From Veillonella sp. (lineage in GTDB: Bacteria; Bacillota_C; Negativicutes; Veillonellales; Veillonellaceae), in assembly GCA_018367495.1 (NCBI GenBank), contig JAGZGB010000017.1:1-29570 (forward strand): a stretch of DNA of 29,570 bases, given 5' to 3'. Made by a program: the position numbers and the translations under genes. The notes beneath the pieces are model-generated. The model did not search any database. It was not told the DNA's origin and was given only the letters and a program-made list of their open reading frames with translations. This document shows positions 25,306-29,570 of the stretch, one piece after another. How positions within the stretch are numbered: position 1 is the stretch's first letter; every line of letters begins with the position of its first letter.

Positions 25306-25803
25306 ATGAGATATGGTCAAATAAGGCAATATGACATTGCCAATGGAGAAGGCATTCGTACATCTATATTCGTAACGGGCTGTACACATTGCTGTTATAA
25401 CTGTTTTAATGAAGAGTATCAAGATTTTAAAGCCGGTCAAGAATGGACTCAAGCTGAAACTGATTTAGTTGTATCGTATGTGAAAAATCCTACTTGCTCA
25501 GGCTTAACTTTATTGGGTGGGGAACCTTTTCAAAATGTACAAGGTTTATTACCCGTGGTGCAGGCAGTCCGCGCAGCAGTACCGGCAAAGAAAATTTGGG
25601 CCTATTCAGGTTATGAAATAGATGATATCTTAGATGATGAGTTGAGAAGCACATTATTACATGAAATTGATATTTTAGTAGATGGTCGCTTTATAGAAGA
25701 ACTAAAAGACCCTGCATTACGCTTTAGAGGGTCATCTAATCAGCGTATTATAGATGTTAAAAAAACATTAGAAACTGGTGAAGTCGTATTAGCAATGGAG
25801 TAA
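25306..25803 (+). CDS. nrdG: Anaerobic ribonucleotide reductase activating protein (radical SAM)
   Basis: Radical-SAM activase that installs the glycyl radical on NrdD. The frame is open from 25249, but the ATG at 25306 is chosen: GGAGG at 25296-25300 is spaced for it and the 165-residue product starts MRYGQIRQYD, as expected for NrdG. The ATG at 25303 would sit too close to that site. The iron-sulfur cluster motif is CX3CX2C with C26, C30 and C33 (GCTHCCYNCFN). The SAM-contact segment is TLLGGEPFQN. The length fits the small NrdG class. It follows nrdD after a 145-base gap containing a hairpin, and the ClC gene starts two bases after its stop. Confidence 0.95.
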   Translation: MRYGQIRQYDIANGEGIRTSIFVTGCTHCCYNCFNEEYQDFKAGQEWTQAETDLVVSYVKNPTCSGLTLLGGEPFQNVQGLLPVVQAVRAAVPAKKIWAYSGYEIDDILDDELRSTLLHEIDILVDGRFIEELKDPALRFRGSSNQRIIDVKKTLETGEVVLAME

Positions 25804-25805
25804 GT

Positions 25806-27044
25806 ATGACATTTGATAAACGTTTAATAGGGCTCATAATTATTGTAGGATTTATAGCAGGATTAGTGGGGGCTTCTTATACACATTTAATGCATAGTAT
25901 TCAGCATTTTGTATATCATTATTCTTCTGTAGATCATATGAGTTTTGGTGCTGCTGTAGCGTGGGTATCTCCAGTAGAACGATTGATACCACTCATTATT
26001 TGTGGTCTAATTGGTGGCGTGGGTTGGTTCCTTATTCATCAATATGGTAAAGGTGTTGTAGATATCAAAACTGCCGTTTCCGGCAAGATGGATATGGATC
26101 CTATTACTACTGTTTTACATGCAACATTACAAATTATTACAGTAGCTATTGGATCACCATTAGGGCGAGAAGTGGCGCCACGTGAAGCAAGTGCGGGGAT
26201 TACAACTTTTTTAGTTAAACACTTTGACATAAAACAAGAAGATCGCCAATTATTGATTGCTTGTGCTGCAGGCGCTGGCTTGGCGGCTGTTTATAATTCA
26301 CCGTTATCAGCGGCAATTTTTACGTTAGAAACCTTGCTCCTTACTTGGAATATACGCGCTATAAGTGCTGCGCTTATTTGTTGCGGATTAGCGACTTTTG
26401 TAACTCGACAAGCCGGTGTGGGTGATGTCATTCAATATACAATGGCTCAACCTAGCTTGGGTAGTCATTATGTAGAATTCTCTATCGCCTTGGGGGCTAT
26501 TGTTGCTTTAGGTGTGGTTCTATTTAATATTACTCAAAGTAAGTTGCCTTCTATTCATCGTAGCAGTCCCGTTATGATTCTCATTTCTATCGTAGCATTT
26601 ACGCTAATTGGTGCGTTAGCTATGTATTTTCCTGAAATTCTTGGGAACGGTAAAGCTGGGAATGAATTGACCTTTACTAATGATATTACATGGACTTATG
26701 CATTAGGATTATTTGGTTCTAAGTGGGTAGCGGTATTACTTGCATTAGCAGCTGGTGTTTATGGTGGGCGTATTACTCCATCTATGATGTTGGGAAGTAC
26801 GTTAGCCATTGTATTTGGTACTTTTTGGTCTATTGCTGTAGCTCCTATATCATTGGGGATGGCTGCCTTTATCGGTGCCGTAGCATTTTTAGGACTCGCA
26901 CAAAAAATGCCTATGACCTCATGTGTATTTATGCTTGAGCTTTCAAGATTTTCTGTAGAAATGTTGTTCCCTATAGCGTTAACTATGGGGACAGCACTTA
27001 TGGTGGAACAAATTGTTCAGACCAAGTTAAATATGAGTAAATAG
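25806..27044 (+). CDS. ClC-family chloride channel/antiporter homologue with atypical filter motifs
   Basis: A 412-residue membrane protein with the ClC fold: about ten to twelve hydrophobic segments, GSPLGREVAPREA at 116-128 (GREGP region, with the gating glutamate as E122), the helix pattern AAGAGLAAVYNSPLSAAIFTLE at 154-175, and GGRITPSMMLG at 320-330 (GxFxP region). The first filter motif GSGIP is not found; the equivalent position reads GKGVVDIKTAV (81-91). Known ClC proteins carry Cl-, F- or other anions as channels or proton antiporters; which one applies is not clear. GGAG at 25797-25800, inside the end of nrdG, is the ribosome site, so it may be co-transcribed with nrdDG. No CBS domains are present. 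Confidence 0.85.
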   Translation: MTFDKRLIGLIIIVGFIAGLVGASYTHLMHSIQHFVYHYSSVDHMSFGAAVAWVSPVERLIPLIICGLIGGVGWFLIHQYGKGVVDIKTAVSGKMDMDPITTVLHATLQIITVAIGSPLGREVAPREASAGITTFLVKHFDIKQEDRQLLIACAAGAGLAAVYNSPLSAAIFTLETLLLTWNIRAISAALICCGLATFVTRQAGVGDVIQYTMAQPSLGSHYVEFSIALGAIVALGVVLFNITQSKLPSIHRSSPVMILISIVAFTLIGALAMYFPEILGNGKAGNELTFTNDITWTYALGLFGSKWVAVLLALAAGVYGGRITPSMMLGSTLAIVFGTFWSIAVAPISLGMAAFIGAVAFLGLAQKMPMTSCVFMLELSRFSVEMLFPIALTMGTALMVEQIVQTKLNMSK

Positions 27045-27147
27045 TTTCTAAAGTAGAGTGTTTATAAATATCTATAATTAGATATTTGATTGATTTATAA
27101 GGCTATATCTAGTTATTTTAAAAGCCAATTTAAGCTTGAGAATTCAA

Positions 27148-27188
27148 AACAAACGCGGATAGTTGATAAACAACTATCCGCGTTTGTT
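27148..27188. terminator. Bidirectional terminator between convergent genes
   Basis: A perfect 18-bp inverted repeat (27148-27165 with 27171-27188) with a 5-base ATAAA loop and a GC-rich core. T-tracts beyond the stem are weak on both sides. It lies between the ClC gene (plus) and the carbonic-anhydrase-like gene (minus) and probably serves both. Confidence 0.78.
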
Positions 27189-27214
27189 ATTTGAGTGATT
27201 ATTTATATATGAGT

Positions 27215-27763
27215 TTATACGATTTTAGCATTTTTATCATATTCTTCGCCACCTGCATCAGGAAGTATACCGTATTCGATAGTCCACAAGTGTTTATATT
27301 TTAAAGCTTGATTGTGAATACGTTCAATTTGAGTTTCGTCTGTGCGAACAATATGAGCTGGAATACCGACTACTAATGAGTTAGGAGGAATTACAGTATT
27401 TTCTTTTACTACTGCACCAGCTGCGATAATAGATCCAGAGCCGATATGACAACCACTTAGTACAATGGCACCCATGCCAATTAAAACATTATCTTCAATT
27501 GTGCTTGCATGAACAATTGCACCGTGGCCAACTGTTACATAATCACCGAGGATACATGCTTTATCGTCATCTACATGTAATACAGAGTTATCTTGTACAT
27601 TAGAGTAACGACCTACTACAATCTTGTTTACATCACCACGAAGTGCACAGTTTTGCCAAATAGATGCATATTCTTTAAGTTCTACATCACCAGCAAGCTC
27701 AGCACCGGGCATTACACAACTTTTAGGATCTAATTTTGGATATTTTCCATGAAATGGTAACAT
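27215..27763 (-). CDS. Gamma-carbonic anhydrase family protein (left-handed beta-helix)
   Basis: A 182-residue hexapeptide-repeat protein of the YrdA/PaaY type, expected to form a trimer that binds metal between subunits. Hexapeptide repeats run from about residue 18 to 140, and the three candidate metal histidines are H63 (VLHVDD), H80 and H85 (GHGAIVH); the H-x4-H spacing matches gamma-carbonic anhydrases. A helical C-terminal tail follows, as usual. Activity as a true carbonic anhydrase is not certain, since many members of the family have other or unknown roles. AGGAG lies just before the ATG on the minus strand. fabK ends 17 bases upstream, so the two are probably one operon. Confidence 0.88.
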   Translation of the reverse strand: MLPFHGKYPKLDPKSCVMPGAELAGDVELKEYASIWQNCALRGDVNKIVVGRYSNVQDNSVLHVDDDKACILGDYVTVGHGAIVHASTIEDNVLIGMGAIVLSGCHIGSGSIIAAGAVVKENTVIPPNSLVVGIPAHIVRTDETQIERIHNQALKYKHLWTIEYGILPDAGGEEYDKNAKIV

Positions 27764-27780
27764 ATGACACTCCTAATTTA

Positions 27781-28734
27781 TTAAACGATTTCTAGAAGGC
27801 GTTGTGCCTTACGAATAGACATAATAGCTTCATTCATTACTGTTTGAACAATTGTATGAGCAGGCTCAATAGCTACAAGGCGATTTAAAGCTTGACCAAC
27901 TTGTACGGCGCCGTTTACAACATCGCCATCAATAGCAGCACGTTTATTAGTACCTTGAGACATTTTGGTGCGCTCTTCAGGTGTAGTAACACCATCAGTT
28001 TCTGCAGCTAGGTAGCGAGTCGTGAATTCGTTTTTCAAGCTACGGACACCACCGTGACCAGAGAGAAGACCTGTTACGACAGAGTCTGTATCAGTAGCTT
28101 TAATAATAGCTTCTTTCATGTTTTTGTGTGCTTGGCATTCTTCTGCTAACAAGAATCGAGAGCCCATTTGTACACCTTGTGCACCCATTAATAAAGCTGC
28201 AGCAAGACCACGACCATCAACGATAGAGCCTGCTACAACAACTGGAATACTGATTTCTGGTAAAATGTTTTCCATTAAGGACATTGTAGTTTGGCTGCCG
28301 ATATGACCGCCTGCTTCCATGCCTTCAATGATCATTGCATCAGCACCAGCATCTTCGATACGCTTAGCTAATTTTAAAGATGGTACTACGGGGATAACTT
28401 TAATGCCTGCATCTTGGAATATTTTAATATATGGAACAGGGTTGCCAGCACCCAGTGTTACGAAGGCTGGTTTTTCCTCGATAATAACATCCACTAATTC
28501 ATCTTTGTTAGATGCCATTAGCATGAGGTTTACTCCAAATGGTTTATTTGTTAATTGTTTGCATGCACGAATCTCATTACGTGTCCATTCTGCATCTCGG
28601 CCGCCTAGGGCAATAACACCAGTAGCACCTGCATTAGCGACAGCAGCTACTAATTTGTGTTCAGATACCCAAGCCATAGCACCTTGAATGATAGGATATT
28701 CGATCTGCAAAAGATTTGTTAAAGATGTTCTCAT
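27781..28734 (-). CDS. fabK: Enoyl-ACP reductase II (FabK-like, FMN-dependent)
   Basis: Reduces trans-2-enoyl-ACP in the last step of the fatty-acid elongation cycle. An ATG further upstream (28845) would add 37 hydrophobic residues. The ATG at 28734 is chosen because AGGAGG (28739-28744) precedes it and the 317-residue protein then starts MRTSLTNLLQIEYPIIQGAMAW like FabK. Other signatures: FMN-barrel IPVVPSLKLAKRIEDAGADAMI, EGMEAGGHIG (137-146; H144 matches the known FabK histidine), and VVVAGSIVDGRGLAAALLMGAQGVQMGSRF. Nitronate monooxygenases share this fold, but the close pattern match to FabK favours the reductase. It lies upstream of the carbonic-anhydrase-like gene on the same strand, and away from any fatty-acid gene cluster in view. 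Confidence 0.88.
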   Translation of the reverse strand: MRTSLTNLLQIEYPIIQGAMAWVSEHKLVAAVANAGATGVIALGGRDAEWTRNEIRACKQLTNKPFGVNLMLMASNKDELVDVIIEEKPAFVTLGAGNPVPYIKIFQDAGIKVIPVVPSLKLAKRIEDAGADAMIIEGMEAGGHIGSQTTMSLMENILPEISIPVVVAGSIVDGRGLAAALLMGAQGVQMGSRFLLAEECQAHKNMKEAIIKATDTDSVVTGLLSGHGGVRSLKNEFTTRYLAAETDGVTTPEERTKMSQGTNKRAAIDGDVVNGAVQVGQALNRLVAIEPAHTIVQTVMNEAIMSIRKAQRLLEIV

Positions 28735-29268
28735 AAATCCTCCTATGATAACAATATAAATTACAATTTCTCTATTTAATAGTCCAAATAAAAATAGTAA
28801 AATAATTAGAATATGACTATATTTTATAGAGGTGAAAGAGTTCATAAGTACATACTTACATCATAAGTTATTAATTAAGTTGTTTTAAAATATATACTAT
28901 AAATATATTCCCTTATATATAATAGTATAATATATAAATTATGTACACCTTAGGTAGTCATTTTAGTTAATACACAAAAAACTATTGGATTAATAATGGT
29001 CATTTAAGAGAGTAAAAGCGGTCTTGTAATGAGGGCGACAATTTATTTATATTTATGCCTCAATGACCTAAATGATAATGTATTTCAAGTTATAACGTAG
29101 CACTAATCCGCATATTATATATGCTTTTTAAATATTAGAAAAATGAGAAATTAAGCAAATGAGTATTGAAAAGTTTCGATATCTTTGATATACTACATTA
29201 CAGATAGAGTATCTAAATTAAAAAGATAGACATTAAACAATAATTTTCAAGTGAAGGAGGAAATACTC
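28735..29268. other. AT-rich divergent intergenic region between fabK and rubredoxin genes
   Basis: A 534-base gap with no convincing gene. It must hold the fabK promoter (minus strand), which I cannot pin down, and it holds the rubredoxin promoter (29166-29194). A short palindrome AAGTA-CA-TACTT (28846-28857) lies about 110 bases upstream of fabK and could be an operator. Segments at 28998-29004, 29030-29036 and 29057-29068 can pair into an extended stem. The stretch 28860-28960 is nearly pure A/T with many TATA-like words. Confidence 0.45.
29166..29194 (+). promoter_or_regulatory. Rubredoxin gene promoter
   Basis: -35 TTGAAA (29166-29171), 17-base spacer, -10 TATACT (29189-29194) with an extended TG. 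Both boxes are identical to those of the nrdD promoter in this window. Transcription would start near 29201, about 68 bases before the ATG. Confidence 0.78.
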
Positions 29269-29403
29269 ATGGAAAAATACGTATGCGTAGTATGTGGTTG
29301 GGTTTATGACGAAGCTGTTGAAGGCGTAAAATTCGAAGATCAACCAGCTGATTATGTTTGCCCAATCTGCGGTGTTGGTAAAGACCAATTCGAAAAAATG
29401 TAA
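29269..29403 (+). CDS. Compact rubredoxin (44 residues)
   Basis: A small iron protein that carries single electrons, often to oxygen- or peroxide-detoxifying enzymes in anaerobes. The 44-residue product begins [16 protein letters not shown] and has the Fe(Cys)4 ligands C6 and C9 (CVVC) and C31 and C34 (CPICG), followed by [10 protein letters not shown]. Standard rubredoxins have about 52 residues; here the loop between the two Cys pairs is about eight residues shorter, as in the 45-residue rubredoxin of Desulfovibrio desulfuricans. Tryptophan is at position 11, where tyrosine is usual, and tyrosine at 29, where tryptophan is usual. A perfect AAGGAGG (29254-29260) precedes the ATG. It has its own promoter and terminator. 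Confidence 0.93.
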   Translation: MEKYVCVVCGWVYDEAVEGVKFEDQPADYVCPICGVGKDQFEKM

Positions 29404-29413
29404 TTGACTTACC

Positions 29414-29452
29414 AAAAAGACTATCTTGAGTCCGCTTAAGATAGTCTTTTTT
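29414..29452 (+). terminator. Terminator of the rubredoxin gene
   Basis: A 17-bp stem (29414-29430 with 29435-29451; one G-T pair) with a TCCG loop and a run of six T's (29447-29452), beginning 11 bases after the stop. The stem start AAAAA would also permit action on the minus strand. Confidence 0.92.
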
Positions 29453-29454
29453 AT

Positions 29455-29483
29455 TTGACAAAGCACTATGTCATGTTTATAAT
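29455..29483 (+). promoter_or_regulatory. Perfect consensus sigma-70 promoter
   Basis: TTGACA (29455-29460), exactly 17 bases, TATAAT (29478-29483): a full match to the housekeeping consensus. It begins three bases after the rubredoxin terminator. The start of transcription would be near 29490, so the leader before the ATG at 29505 is only about 15 bases. Confidence 0.88.
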
Positions 29484-29504
29484 ATTATGAGTCGAGGTAA
29501 GATT

Positions 29505-29570
29505 ATGAAACTGCAAGTAGAGCAAGCAAAAGAACATATAGGAAAGAAATTTCCTTATAGCTATACGATA
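29505..29570 (+). CDS. Start of an unidentified gene (cut by window end), possibly DUF177/YceD family
   Basis: An open frame from ATG 29505 runs off the window; 22 residues are visible, starting MKLQVEQAKEHIGKKF. GAGGTAAG at 29494-29501 is a fair ribosome site, and a perfect promoter lies just upstream. The opening resembles YceD/DUF177 proteins, which often precede rpmF (ribosomal protein L32), and the strong promoter would suit that, but 22 residues are too few to be sure. Confidence 0.45.
   Translation, partial: MKLQVEQAKEHIGKKFPYSYTI

Noticed and set aside
28118..28687. Two plus-strand open frames over fabK
   Set aside because: The proteins look like antisense readings of fabK, and fabK itself has clear motifs and an AGGAGG site.
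28735..28845. N-terminal hydrophobic extension of fabK (37 residues from an upstream ATG)
   Set aside because: The extension crosses the AGGAGG ribosome site at 28739-28744, and FabK is a soluble enzyme starting near MRTSLTNLL. The shorter start is correct.
29069..29090. Fur-box-like sequence near AATGATAATG
   Set aside because: Only one half resembles the Fur consensus, and such words are expected by chance in DNA this AT-rich.
29233..29466. Two minus-strand open frames overlapping the rubredoxin gene
   Set aside because: They cover the rubredoxin gene and its terminator and have no family resemblance. The plus-strand rubredoxin, with four Cys ligands and an AAGGAGG site, is the real gene.
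1..29570. CRISPR arrays, insertion sequences, tRNA or rRNA genes, and phage genes
   Set aside because: I saw no regularly spaced repeats, transposase motifs, cloverleaf-like segments or rRNA sequence anywhere in the window.

Overview
The window looks like chromosomal DNA from a strict anaerobe of the Negativicutes, most likely Veillonella or a close relative. The DNA is AT-rich with strong AGGAGG-type ribosome sites. The genes mix low-GC Firmicute traits (FabK-type enoyl reductase, VanZ protein, split CpsC/CpsD/CpsB-like regulators) with a diderm trait, a Wza-like outer-membrane export protein with a signal peptide. Class III (oxygen-sensitive) ribonucleotide reductase and a small rubredoxin fit an anaerobe. 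The genus is an inference from gene content and was not tested by a search.

Layout. (1) 1-3314: the end of a branched-chain amino acid ABC transporter operon, livH (cut by the window start)-livM-livG-livF, closed by a perfect 19-bp terminator hairpin. (2) 3733-21697: a Wzy-dependent surface polysaccharide cluster of 16 co-directional genes, tightly packed with several overlaps. In order they are: Wza-like export protein, nucleotide-sugar 4,6-dehydratase, Wzz/CpsC-like chain-length protein, CpsD-like kinase homologue, DegT aminotransferase, initiating sugar-phosphate transferase, LicD-type transferase, IspD/TarI-like cytidylyltransferase, SDR epimerase/dehydratase, GT4 glycosyltransferase, Wzy/ligase membrane protein, TupA-type ATP-grasp, CapA-like protein, Wzx flippase, UDP-glucuronate 4-epimerase and UDP-glucose dehydrogenase, then a VanZ-family protein and a terminator. 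(3) 21838-22820: a separate transcription unit with its own promoter and terminator, encoding a CpsB-like PHP protein. (4) 22819-27044: nrdD, nrdG and a ClC-family channel, with tandem NrdR boxes over the nrdD promoter. (5) 27215-28734 (minus strand): a gamma-carbonic-anhydrase-like protein downstream of fabK. (6) 28735-29570: an AT-rich gap, a compact rubredoxin gene with its own promoter and terminator, and the start of a further gene behind a perfect consensus promoter.

How the genes work together. The dehydratase, aminotransferase and initiating transferase form a plausible pathway to a 4-amino-4,6-dideoxy-N-acetylhexosamine first sugar on undecaprenyl phosphate. LicD plus the cytidylyltransferase suggest a phospho-substituent delivered from a CDP-activated donor. 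Ugd and the epimerase supply UDP-GlcA and UDP-GalA. TupA plus CapA hint at an amino-acid or peptide decoration. Wzx, Wzy, Wzz and Wza export the repeat units.

The most unusual observation is that both halves of the phospho-tyrosine control module look catalytically dead. The CpsD-like protein lacks the Walker A lysine, the second Walker A' acidic residue and the C-terminal tyrosine cluster. The CpsB-like protein has lost essentially all metal ligands of the PHP phosphatase family. This suggests a paired pseudokinase and pseudophosphatase with a non-catalytic role in polysaccharide export or regulation.
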